In this document: positions 15,268-23,305 of the stretch, piece by piece
How the letters are laid out: each line of letters starts with the position of its first letter
Numbering within the stretch: position 1 is the first letter of the stretch
Origin: Cellulomonas sp. KH9
GTDB lineage: Bacteria > Actinomycetota > Actinomycetes > Actinomycetales > Cellulomonadaceae
NCBI RefSeq assembly: GCF_900114185.1
Contig: NZ_FOSE01000001.1
Location: 707,749-771,748 of the forward strand
Length of the DNA: 64,000 nt
Direction: 5' to 3'
The notes under the pieces: generated by a model
Seen by the model: only the letters and a program-made list of their open reading frames with translations
What the model was told of the DNA's origin: nothing
The model's database searches: none
Translations under genes and position numbers: made by a program

Positions 15268-16764
15268 ATGCCCGACACCGCAGCCGCCGCCCCCTGGGCG
15301 CTGCACCCCGACCGCGCGCTCCCCGCCGACCCCGTGACGCGGCCCGTCGCCCGGCAGATCCTCGAGGCCACGCGCACGCTGCCCATCGTCTCCATGCACG
15401 GCCACGTCGACGCGGGCCTGCTGGCCCGCGACGAGCCGTTCGGGGACCCCGCCTCGCTGCTCGTCGTCCCCGACCACTACCTGGTGCGGATGCTCGTGTC
15501 GCAGGGCGTCCCGCACGACGCGCTCGGCGTCCCGCGGCGCGACGGCCGGCCCGTCGAGACCGACCCCCGCGCCGTCTGGCGCACCTTCGCCGCGCACTGG
15601 CACCTCTTCCGCGGCACGCCCACGCGGTTCTGGATGGAGCACGTGCTCGTCGACGTGCTCGGCGTCACCGAGCGGCTCTCCGCCGCCACCGCGGACGCCG
15701 CGTACGACACGATCGCGGCCCGCCTCGCGGAGCCGGGCTTCCGGCCGCTGGCGCTGCTCGACCGCTTCGGCATCGAGACCATCGCGACCACCGACCCGGC
15801 CTCGGCGACCCTCGCCGACCACGCGGCGCTCGCCGCCCGCGGCTGGGGCGAGCGGATCGTCCCGACCTTCCGCCCGGACGCCGTGCTGCACGTCGACCGC
15901 CCCGGCTGGGCGCAGGACGTCGAGCTGCTCGGTGAGCGCGCCGGCACCACGATCGGCTCCTACCGCGACTACCTGCGGGCGCTCGAGGCCCGCCGCTGGG
16001 CGTTCGTCGACGCGGGCGCGCGGGCGACCGACCACGGTCACGTGCTGGCCGACACGACGCCCATGGACGAGACCGACGCCGCGGCGGTGTTCGCGGCCGC
16101 GCTGCGCGGCGACGTCGACGCGGCCGCGGCGCGGGCGTTCTCGGCGCACATGCTGTTCGAGATGGCGCGCATGTCCACGCAGGACGGCCTGGTCATGCAG
16201 CTGCACCCCGGCTCCCTGCGCGACCACGACCCGCACGTGCTGGCCGTGCGCGGCAACGACGTGGGCTACGACATCCCCGTGGCCACCGAGTACGTGCGCG
16301 CGCTGCGCCCGCTGCTCACCGCGTTCGGCCACCACCCGAACCTGCGGCTGGTGCTGTTCACGCTCGACGAGGACACGTTCAGCCGGGAGCTGGCGCCCCT
16401 CGCCGGGGTCTACCCCGCGGTCCGGCTCGGCGCCCCGTGGTGGTTCCTCGACACCCCCGACGGCATGCGGCGCTTCCGTGAGGCCGTCACCGACACCGCC
16501 GGGTTCGCCAACACCACGGGGTTCGTCGACGACACCCGCGCGTTCCTGTCGATCCCGGCGCGGCACGACCTCGCGCGGCGCATCGACGCGGGCTACCTGG
16601 CGCGGCTGGTCGTCGAGCACCGCCTCGACCTCGACGAGGCGCTGGAGACGGCCGTCGACCTGGCCTACGGGCTGCCGCGCACCGCGTACGCCCGGCCCCC
16701 GGTCGGGACCGTCGCGCGTCCCGCCGCCGTCCCCGCGCCGGAGCGTCGGGCCGCCGGCGACTGA
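15268..16764 (+). CDS. uxaC: glucuronate (uronate) isomerase
   Basis: A 498-residue cytoplasmic enzyme of the amidohydrolase fold that converts D-glucuronate to D-fructuronate (and galacturonate to tagaturonate). The metal-binding HGHVDAGLLA segment is near residue 35, and HWHLFRG-TRFWMEHVL, MQLHPGSLRDHD, APWWFLDTPDGMRRF and GFVDDTRAFLSIPARHD are family signatures. The ATG at 15268 follows GGAGG. It feeds the divergent fructuronate reductase-like gene, and two LacI-type operators lie in the shared upstream region. A hairpin follows the stop. Confidence 0.95.
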   Translation: MPDTAAAAPWALHPDRALPADPVTRPVARQILEATRTLPIVSMHGHVDAGLLARDEPFGDPASLLVVPDHYLVRMLVSQGVPHDALGVPRRDGRPVETDPRAVWRTFAAHWHLFRGTPTRFWMEHVLVDVLGVTERLSAATADAAYDTIAARLAEPGFRPLALLDRFGIETIATTDPASATLADHAALAARGWGERIVPTFRPDAVLHVDRPGWAQDVELLGERAGTTIGSYRDYLRALEARRWAFVDAGARATDHGHVLADTTPMDETDAAAVFAAALRGDVDAAAARAFSAHMLFEMARMSTQDGLVMQLHPGSLRDHDPHVLAVRGNDVGYDIPVATEYVRALRPLLTAFGHHPNLRLVLFTLDEDTFSRELAPLAGVYPAVRLGAPWWFLDTPDGMRRFREAVTDTAGFANTTGFVDDTRAFLSIPARHDLARRIDAGYLARLVVEHRLDLDEALETAVDLAYGLPRTAYARPPVGTVARPAAVPAPERRAAGD

Positions 16765-16786
16765 CCGGGCGCCCACCGCGCCCGGT
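16764..16786 (+). terminator. hairpin terminator after uxaC
   Basis: ACCGGGCGC (16764-16772) pairs perfectly with GCGCCCGGT (16778-16786) over a five-base loop, beginning at the last base of the uxaC stop codon. Confidence 0.6.
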
Positions 16787-16850
16787 GCCCGGCGCCGTGA
16801 CGGGGGCGTGACCGGCCACGCGGCACCTGCGCGTGCCCTAGCCTTCGACC

Positions 16851-17879
16851 ATGGCCGCCAGCGTGACCCTGAGCGACGTCGCCCGAGAGGCGGGGGTGTC
16901 GCTCGCGACCGCGTCGCGGGCCATCAACGGCAGCGCCACGCGCACGGTCCGCCCGGACCTGCGGGACCGGGTGCTCGCGGCCGCGGAGCGCCTGCGGTAC
17001 ACGCCCGACGCCAACGCGCAGGCCATGGCACGCGGCCGCACGACGTCGGTCGGCCTGGTGGTGCACGACATCACCGACCCGTACTTCTCGTCGATCGCGG
17101 CGGGCGTCACCGGCGCCGCCGACGCCGCGGACCTGCAGGTCACGCTGACCAGCACGCAGCACCAGCCCGAGCGTGAGGTCGAGCTCGTGCGGCTGCTGCA
17201 GCGGCAGCGCGCCCGCGCGGTGGTCGTCGCCGGCAGCCGGTACGACGACGACGAGGCGAACGACGTCATGCGCACCGCGCTCGCCGACTACGCCGCGGCG
17301 GGCGGGTCGGTCGCGCTGGTCGGGCAGCCGGTGCTGGGCGTCGACACGGTGGTCGTCGAGAACGCCGCGGGGGCCGCGGCCCTGGCCCGTGCCCTGCACG
17401 CGCGCGGCTACCGGCGCCCGGCCGTGCTGGGTGGGCCGCTCACGCACCTGACCGCGCGGGAGCGGCGCGAGGCGTTCGCGGACGTGTTCGCCGCCCTGGG
17501 GTCCCCGGTGGACCCCGCGCACGTGCTGCCGGGGGAGTTCACGCACGAGGGCGGCGAGGCGGCCATGCGCGAGCTGCTGGCCGTGGGGGCGGACGTCGAC
17601 GTCGTGTTCGCGGTGAACGACGTCATGGCGCTCGGCGCCCTGGCCGCCGCCCGTGACCTGGGCGTGCGCGTGCCCCAGGACCTCGCGCTCGCGGGGTTCG
17701 ACGACATCCTCACGCTGCGGGACGTGGTGCCGCCGCTGACCACCGTCCGCGTGCCGCTCGTGGAGGTGGGCCGGCTGGCCACCGAGCTCGCGCTCGCGGA
17801 CCGGTCCGCGGAGCCGCGCGTGACCACGGTGCCCACGGAGGTCGTGCTGCGCGCCTCGACCCCGGAGCGCACCTCCTGA
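16851..17879 (+). CDS. LacI-family transcriptional regulator
   Basis: A 342-residue regulator. The N-terminal HTH (LSDVAREAGVSLATASRAI) covers residues 6-60, and the effector-binding domain carries the usual VFAVNDVMALGAL and LAGFDDI blocks. It follows uxaC in the same direction but behind a hairpin, so it is probably transcribed on its own. No dedicated target is adjacent; it may act on one of the several orphan LacI-type operators in the window. A 14-bp tandem repeat starts at its stop codon. Confidence 0.9.
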   Translation: MAASVTLSDVAREAGVSLATASRAINGSATRTVRPDLRDRVLAAAERLRYTPDANAQAMARGRTTSVGLVVHDITDPYFSSIAAGVTGAADAADLQVTLTSTQHQPEREVELVRLLQRQRARAVVVAGSRYDDDEANDVMRTALADYAAAGGSVALVGQPVLGVDTVVVENAAGAAALARALHARGYRRPAVLGGPLTHLTARERREAFADVFAALGSPVDPAHVLPGEFTHEGGEAAMRELLAVGADVDVVFAVNDVMALGALAAARDLGVRVPQDLALAGFDDILTLRDVVPPLTTVRVPLVEVGRLATELALADRSAEPRVTTVPTEVVLRASTPERTS

Positions 17880-17946
17880 GGTGCGCCGCCTGAGGTGCGC
17901 CGCCTGAGGTGCGTCGCCCGAGGTGCGTCGCCTGAGGTGCGCCGCC
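17877..17946. repeat. 14-bp tandem repeat starting at the LacI stop codon
   Basis: Five 14-base units (TGAGGTGCGCCGCC and one- or two-base variants) begin at 17877, 17891, 17905, 17919 and 17933. The first TGA is the stop codon of the LacI gene. The junction GCGCACCTC-CT-GAGGTGCGC (17868-17887) is also an inverted repeat and could act as a terminator. Confidence 0.85.
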
Positions 17947-18022
17947 CGAGGCGGGTGCACCACCCGCCCACCCGGTCGTCCGCGGCCTACCGCGGCGACG
18001 TGCGCGGTGCCACGCTCGACCC

Positions 18023-18970
18023 ATGAGCGCGCGGGCAGGGAGCGGGCGGGCAGGCGGGCAGGCAGGGAGCGGGCGGGCAGGAGGGCAGCAGAGGGCTGTG
18101 GGCCCGGCCCTGGCCGGCGTGCTCGCCGGGGCCCTCGCCGTCGCGGCGTGCACCGCCGGCGACGCGCGACCGCGGGCGACCCTGCCGGCCGCGGTGACGT
18201 TCGAGGTCGAGGTCGCGCAGGCACGCACCGACCGGGTGGCGCGCATCGTGCAGCTGCAGGTGCGCAACACCGGCCCGCTGGACGTCACGGTCACCCGTGC
18301 CCGCCTGACCGGGACGTCCGTGGGCGGCGCCACCGACGAGGGGCGGGTGGTGGAGGCCGACCGGATGCGGCGGCTGCGGGTGCCGTTGGACGCCACCCGG
18401 TGCGACGGGGCGCCGGACGCGGACCCCGGCGCCCGGGTCGCGCTCGACGTCTCCACCGCCGACGGCCGTGCCGGGACGGTCGTCGTGACCCCCACCGACG
18501 AGACCGACGACCTGCGCCGCATCCGGGGCGAGGACTGTGCGCGTGCCGCCGTCGCCGCGGGCCTGGACGTCCGGCTGTCCGACGAGCTGACGGTGCGGGA
18601 GGTGGACGGGGACGTCGTGGCGGACCTGACGCTGCTGGTGCGGCCCGTGCCCGGCGGGCCGCACGTGCGGCTGACGGCCGTGCGCTCGACGACGCTGCTG
18701 CGGCCCCCGGGCGCCGACGTCGACTGGGCGGTGGACGTGGACTCCGCCGCGCCGCCGGCCGACGGTCGCGTGGTCCTGCCGGTCGTGCCGGCGCGGTGCG
18801 ACCTGCACGCGATCGCGGAGGACAAGCGGGGCACGGTGCTGGGGCTGCGCACCGAGGTGGACGGTGTGCCGCAGCCGGTGTTCCACGTCGCGGCGTCCGA
18901 CGCGCTGCGCGGCGCGCTGTACGAGGTCGTGCTCGCGGCCTGCGGGCACCCCACCGGGGCGGGCGGATGA
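18023..18970 (+). CDS. putative lipoprotein of unknown function
   Basis: A 315-residue protein with a signal region and lipobox VAAC near residue 43. The mature part is rich in beta-strand-like repeats (VQLQVRNTGPLDVTVTRARLTG, then a similar second half), suggesting two Ig-like surface domains, with several Cys residues that may pair. The first 22 codons are a low-complexity Gly/Arg/Ala/Gln duplication built from GCGGGCAGG repeats, so the true start may be further in, at a GTG near residue 26. It stands alone between a LacI gene and a convergent GntR gene. I do not recognise a named family. Confidence 0.7.
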   Translation: MSARAGSGRAGGQAGSGRAGGQQRAVGPALAGVLAGALAVAACTAGDARPRATLPAAVTFEVEVAQARTDRVARIVQLQVRNTGPLDVTVTRARLTGTSVGGATDEGRVVEADRMRRLRVPLDATRCDGAPDADPGARVALDVSTADGRAGTVVVTPTDETDDLRRIRGEDCARAAVAAGLDVRLSDELTVREVDGDVVADLTLLVRPVPGGPHVRLTAVRSTTLLRPPGADVDWAVDVDSAAPPADGRVVLPVVPARCDLHAIAEDKRGTVLGLRTEVDGVPQPVFHVAASDALRGALYEVVLAACGHPTGAGG

Positions 18971-18996
18971 CGGGTCCCGGGCTCCCGCCGCGCGGC

Positions 18997-19716
18997 TCAG
19001 GCGGTGGCGGCCGCGCGCCGGCGGGGCGCGGGCCCGTCACCGCTGGCGGTGGCGAGCAGGTCCTCGACCGCCACCATGTGCATCGCCATCCGCAGCCGTG
19101 CGCGGTCCGGGTCGCGTGCGGCGACGGCCGCGAGGATCGCGTCGTGGTCCTCGAACGTGCGGTCCCCGGCCAGGTCGTGCAGCTCGTCCCAGACGCGGCG
19201 TCGCGCGTGCCCGCCCGCGAGGGCGTCGAGCAGCGCGGACAGGACGGTGTTGCCGGAGCCGTCGGCGATCGCACGGTGGAAGGCGAGGTCCGCGGCCGCC
19301 AGGCGGGCCGGGTCGGTGCGCGTGGCGACCAGCGCACGGGCCGTGTCGTCCAGGGCGGCGCGGGCGCGGGCGAGGTGGGCGTCCGTCAGGTGCATCGCCG
19401 CCAGGCCGGCGGCCTCGGTCTCCAGGACGGCGCGCACGGCGTGCAGCGGGGCCTGGTCGCCGGGCAGGTCGGCGAGGAAGGCCAGCGGTGCGAGCAGCGT
19501 GGCCGCGTCGAGGTCGGTGACGTACGTGCCGTCACCGTGCCGCGCCTCGAGGATCCCCAGCACGACGAGGGCGCGCACGCCCTCGCGCAGCGACCCGCGG
19601 GAGACGCCCAGCTCGGCCGCGAGCTCCTTCTCGGCCGGTAGGCGGTCCCCGGGGCGCAGGCCACCGTCCAGGATCAGGCGCTGGACGTCCTCGACGACGT
19701 CCTGGGTGCGTGACAC
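18997..19716 (-). CDS. GntR-family regulator, FadR/FCD subfamily
   Basis: A 239-residue repressor. A winged HTH at residues 5-70 (LRPGDRLPAEKELAAELGVSRGSLREGVRAL) is followed by an all-helical FCD domain with probable metal-binding positions at FHRAI and at HMVAVEDLL near the end. Such regulators sense organic acids or sugar acids. The GTG start at 19716 is 93 bases downstream of the fuconolactonase-like gene in the same direction, so the two probably form an operon, with palindromes at 20751-20817 as candidate operators. Confidence 0.88.
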   Translation of the reverse strand: MSRTQDVVEDVQRLILDGGLRPGDRLPAEKELAAELGVSRGSLREGVRALVVLGILEARHGDGTYVTDLDAATLLAPLAFLADLPGDQAPLHAVRAVLETEAAGLAAMHLTDAHLARARAALDDTARALVATRTDPARLAAADLAFHRAIADGSGNTVLSALLDALAGGHARRRVWDELHDLAGDRTFEDHDAILAAVAARDPDRARLRMAMHMVAVEDLLATASGDGPAPRRRAAATA

Positions 19717-19809
19717 GTGCTCGTCTCCGTCGTCGTCCGCTGCGGCGGTCGGTCGGGGCGGTCGGTGGGGCTCGGTGACTCGGCGCTCGGTGTCCCGGCG
19801 CCCGGTGTC

Positions 19810-20688
19810 TCAGCGCTCCGGGACGAGCGGCGGGATGCCGTACGTCTCGACCGCGGTGCGCCCCATGACGCGGGCGACCGCGGCGTCGTCGAGGCCGTCG
19901 AGCGTGGCGCGCAGACCGCCCCAGACCTCGTGCCAGGACCCGTGGGCGTCGAGGGCGGTGGGCCAGTCGCTGCCCGCCATGAGACGGTCCGGGCCGAGCA
20001 CGTCCAGCGCGTGGTCCACGGCGGGGCGCACGTCGTCCACGGTCCAGCCGGGGCCCGCGGCGCGGCCGAGGCCGGCCAGCTTGGCGACGACGTTCGGGGC
20101 CTCGGCGGCCGCCTCGAGCGCGGTGGTCCAGCGCTGCCACGCGGCGGTGTCACCGGCGCGCCGCGCGGCCAGGGGCGGGGCGCCGAGGTGGTCGAGGACG
20201 ATCGTCAGCTTGGGGTGCCGGTCGGCCACGGTGGCGACGTGCCGCAGCAGCTCCGGGGTGGTGGCGGGCAGGTCGAGCACGAGGCGCCGCTCGGTCAGCA
20301 GGGTCAGCCCGTCGTCGACGCCGTCGCGCAGGAGCCACTGCGGGTCCTGCTCCCGGTCGACGTGGTGGCTGATGCCCACGACGGGCTCGACGCGCCAGTG
20401 GTCGAGCTGGGTCGCGGCCTCGTCCGGCGCGTGGAGGGGTACCCACGCGACCACACCGAGCACGTGCGGCGAGCACAGCGCCTGGAACAGCAGGTGCTCG
20501 CTGTCCGCGCGGTTGTCGGCGGACTGGACGAGCACCACGCCGTCCACGTGGTGCTCGTCCAGTGCTCCGCCGACGTCACGGACTCGGTAGGTGCGATGCA
20601 GGAGGGAGGGGTCCTGCGACATCCACGGGTAATGGACCGACTCCGGGTCCCACACCTGCAGATGCGCATCCACGACGTCGTAGGGCAT
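19810..20688 (-). CDS. amidohydrolase-family lactonase (L-fuconolactonase-like)
   Basis: A 292-residue TIM-barrel hydrolase of the Amidohydro_2 group (fuconolactonase, rhamnonolactonase, related dicarboxylate lactonases). VLDHLGAPP and GSDWP near residue 235 supply expected His and Asp positions. The N-terminal metal motif, normally HxH, reads DAHLQVWDP, with Gln in place of the second His. This may lower or alter metal use. The neighbouring FCD-GntR regulator supports a sugar-acid pathway, perhaps for L-fucose, since a GH95 fucosidase lies 2.6 kb away. Confidence 0.78.
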   Translation of the reverse strand: MPYDVVDAHLQVWDPESVHYPWMSQDPSLLHRTYRVRDVGGALDEHHVDGVVLVQSADNRADSEHLLFQALCSPHVLGVVAWVPLHAPDEAATQLDHWRVEPVVGISHHVDREQDPQWLLRDGVDDGLTLLTERRLVLDLPATTPELLRHVATVADRHPKLTIVLDHLGAPPLAARRAGDTAAWQRWTTALEAAAEAPNVVAKLAGLGRAAGPGWTVDDVRPAVDHALDVLGPDRLMAGSDWPTALDAHGSWHEVWGGLRATLDGLDDAAVARVMGRTAVETYGIPPLVPER

Positions 20689-20750
20689 GTCCTCGACGGT
20701 AGCGGTGCTCCGATGTCTGAATCGTCGCAGCGGTCAATCCCTCATAGAAC

Positions 20751-20817
20751 CCTCATAATGAGGCCTGTGACTGGGTGAGACATCCAATGTCTGCGGGGCC
20801 GCGATGTTGAACGTTCA
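20751..20817. promoter_or_regulatory. cluster of three palindromes upstream of the lactonase-GntR operon
   Basis: CCTCATAATGAGG (20751-20763, perfect with one central base), AGACAT-CCA-ATGTCT (20778-20792, perfect 6-base arms) and TGAACGTTCA (20808-20817, perfect) lie in 67 bases, 63-129 bases before the lactonase start. An extra ATGTCT half site is at 20713-20718. The GntR regulator is the likely ligand for at least one. Confidence 0.5.
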
Positions 20818-20902
20818 CGCGCCGTCCAGGGTCGCCCGGATGCCGTGACTGCCCAGGTCACAGCCCTGACGTGCACGTGTCACAGTGCGCGGCCGGCCCC
20901 AG

Positions 20903-22729
20903 TCATCGACCCGTGGCGTAGCCCTGCTGCCCCCGCGCGTCCGCCGCCGCGCGGAGCAGACCGTCCGGTCCCACGCCGGCCGCGCTGAGCCGACCGAGTG
21001 ACCACGGCGCGGCCTCCTGCACCGCGTGCCCCCGCGCGGCGAGCGCCGTGAGGACGTCGGCCCCCAGGCGCTGCTCCGCCACCAGACCCCGCGGGGTGTG
21101 CGACCGGGGGTGGAACGACTGGTGCACGTGCGCCGAGTGCCAGGTCGGGGCGTCGATCGCGGCCTGCAGGTCCAGCCCGCCCAGCAGGTGCCGCAGCAGG
21201 AACGGCACCGTCCACTGGTCCTGCTGGTCCCCGCCGGGCGTGCCGAACGCGACGCCGTGGCCGCCGTCGCCCAGCACGAGCCCCGGGCTCAGCGTCGTCC
21301 GCGGCCGGCGGCCGGGCAGCAGGCTCGCGGGCAGCCCGTCCTCGACCCAGCACATCTGCGCGCGGGTCGGCAGCGAGAACCCCAGGCCGGGCACCACCGG
21401 GCTCGACTGCAGCCACCCGCCGGACGGCGTGGCCGACACCCGGTTGCCCCAGCGGTCCACGACGTCGACGTGGCACGTGTCGCCCGGACTGAGACCGATC
21501 GGCGAGACGGTGGGCTCGCCGAGGCCGACGGCGGTCCGGGGGGCCGCGCCGGCGTCCGCCGCCGCCCGCGCGGCGACCAGCGCGGCCGCGAGCCGGGGGG
21601 TGCGGCCGTCCGGGCTGCCGGGCCGGAACCCGCCGTCCGCGACCGGTCCCACCAGCCGCGCGCGCTCGGCCGCGTACGTCGTCGACAGCAGGGCCGCCAG
21701 CGGCACCGGGGCGCTGTCGCCGTACCAGGCGTCGCGGTCGGCCATGGCGAGCTTGGCCACCTCCACCACCACGTGCACCAGCTCGGCCGTCGGGCCGGCC
21801 GCGTCGTCCCCCGACGTGGCCTCCCGCACCAGGTCGGCCACGCCCAGCGCCTCGAGCATCCGCAGCTGCTGCAGCAGCACCGGCCCCTGGCCCCACGGCC
21901 CCGTCTTGTGGACCTCGACGCCCGCGAACGGCACGGCGACGGTCGGCTCCTCGGTCGCGCGCCACGCGGCCAGGTCGTCGGCCCGCAGGAACCCGGTGTG
22001 CGCCCGGCCCGTCGCGTCCATGACCGGGGTACCGGTGACGAACGCGTCCACGGCCTGCGCGACGAACCCCTCGTAGAACGCCCGGCGCGCCGCCTCGATC
22101 TGCGCCTCACGGTCCGCGCCCGCCGCGGCCGCCTCGGCCAGCAGGCGCTCGAACGTGCCCGCGAGCTGCGGGTTGGCGAAGCGGGCGCCCGCCGCCGGGA
22201 CGACCCCGCCGGGCAGGTACACCGCGGCGCTGCTCGGCCAGTGCGTGCGGAACATGTCGGCCACCGTCGCGATGGTGCGCGCCGCCGCGGGCACCAGCGG
22301 GTACCCGTCGCGGGCGTACCCGACCGCGGGGCCGAGCACGTCGGCCAGGGACAGGGTGCCGTAGCGCGTCAGCAGGTCGAGCCAGGCCCCGAAGGCGCCG
22401 GGGACCACCGCCGCGAGGTGCCCCGTGCCCGGGACCTCGGTGACGCCCAGGTCCCGGTACGCCGCGGTCGTGGCCGCCGCGGGCACCACGCCCTGCCCGC
22501 ACACGACGAACGTGCGACCGTCCGTCGCGCGGTGGCCGATGACCGGGGCGTCGCCACCGGGGCCGTTGAGGTGCGGCTCGACGACCGACAGCGTGAACCC
22601 CGCTGCCGCCGCCGCGTCGAACGCGTTGCCGCCCGCCTCCAGCACCCGCATGCCGGCGGCGCTCGCCAGCCAGTGCGTCGAGGTGACCATGCCGAACGTG
22701 CCGGTCAGGACCGGGCGGGTCGTGAACAT
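20903..22729 (-). CDS. gamma-glutamyltransferase family protein
   Basis: A 608-residue Ntn-hydrolase of the gamma-glutamyltranspeptidase family. It has the N-terminal VTSTHWLASAAGMRVLEAGGNAFDAAAAA motif region, and the autoprocessing Thr lies in GDTCHVDVVDRWGN near residue 420. SATPSGGW and GTPGGDQQDQW mark the rest of the small-subunit fold. No signal peptide is seen, so it may act inside the cell, perhaps on glutathione-like compounds or as an acylase. It is 37 bases downstream of trmL on the same strand. Confidence 0.88.
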   Translation of the reverse strand: MFTTRPVLTGTFGMVTSTHWLASAAGMRVLEAGGNAFDAAAAAGFTLSVVEPHLNGPGGDAPVIGHRATDGRTFVVCGQGVVPAAATTAAYRDLGVTEVPGTGHLAAVVPGAFGAWLDLLTRYGTLSLADVLGPAVGYARDGYPLVPAAARTIATVADMFRTHWPSSAAVYLPGGVVPAAGARFANPQLAGTFERLLAEAAAAGADREAQIEAARRAFYEGFVAQAVDAFVTGTPVMDATGRAHTGFLRADDLAAWRATEEPTVAVPFAGVEVHKTGPWGQGPVLLQQLRMLEALGVADLVREATSGDDAAGPTAELVHVVVEVAKLAMADRDAWYGDSAPVPLAALLSTTYAAERARLVGPVADGGFRPGSPDGRTPRLAAALVAARAAADAGAAPRTAVGLGEPTVSPIGLSPGDTCHVDVVDRWGNRVSATPSGGWLQSSPVVPGLGFSLPTRAQMCWVEDGLPASLLPGRRPRTTLSPGLVLGDGGHGVAFGTPGGDQQDQWTVPFLLRHLLGGLDLQAAIDAPTWHSAHVHQSFHPRSHTPRGLVAEQRLGADVLTALAARGHAVQEAAPWSLGRLSAAGVGPDGLLRAAADARGQQGYATGR

Positions 22730-22765
22730 GCGGTCAGCGTGCCACGGCGTGCCGGCGTCGGCGGC

Positions 22766-23227
22766 TCACTGCCCGCCGGGGAAGCCGAGCACGCGCCACG
22801 CCTCGTACGTGGCGACCGCCGCCGCGTTCGACAGGTTCATCGAGCGGCGGCCCGGCAGCATCGGGATCCGCACCCGGTCGGTGACGCGCGGGTGGTCCAG
22901 CACGGCGGTGGACAGGCCCGTGGGCTCCGGACCGAACAGCAGGACGTCGTCGTCGCGCCAGTCCACGTCGGTGTAGCGGCGGGTGGCGCCCGTGGTGAAC
23001 GCGAGCACCCGGGACCCGGGCAGCGCGGCCAGCAGCGCCTCGAGGTCGGGGTGCACGACGACGTGGGCGAGGTCGTGGTAGTCGAGGCCCGCGCGCCGCA
23101 GCCGGGCCTCCGACAGCTCGAACCCGAGCGGCTCGACGAGGTGGAGGGTCGCCCCGGTGCCCGCGCACATGCGGATGGCGTTGCCGGTGTTGCCGGGGAT
23201 CCGCGGCTCGTGGAAGGCGACGTGCAC
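22766..23227 (-). CDS. trmL: tRNA (cytidine/uridine-34 2'-O)-methyltransferase TrmL
   Basis: A 153-residue SPOUT methyltransferase. The three knot motifs are visible: NTGNAIRMC (residues 13-21), LLFGPEPTGLS (about 96-106) and RSMNLSNAAAVATYEAW near the C-terminus. It would methylate the wobble base ribose of Leu tRNAs. Length matches the family, which fixes the GTG start at 23227 against a far longer open frame. It is divergent from the GH95 gene. Confidence 0.9.
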   Translation of the reverse strand: MHVAFHEPRIPGNTGNAIRMCAGTGATLHLVEPLGFELSEARLRRAGLDYHDLAHVVVHPDLEALLAALPGSRVLAFTTGATRRYTDVDWRDDDVLLFGPEPTGLSTAVLDHPRVTDRVRIPMLPGRRSMNLSNAAAVATYEAWRVLGFPGGQ

Positions 23228-23305
23228 CGCTCGATCCTGCCACTCCGGGCGACACGCCCCGCGCGGGGCCCGGGGTGCCCGCGGCGGGGGTGGTTGGGTG
23301 TGGGC

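Noticed and set aside
21026..23305. A single 1600-residue frame joining to GH95
   Set aside because: The upstream part is antisense to the gamma-glutamyltransferase and trmL genes and has no domain; only the part from about 23306 is GH95.
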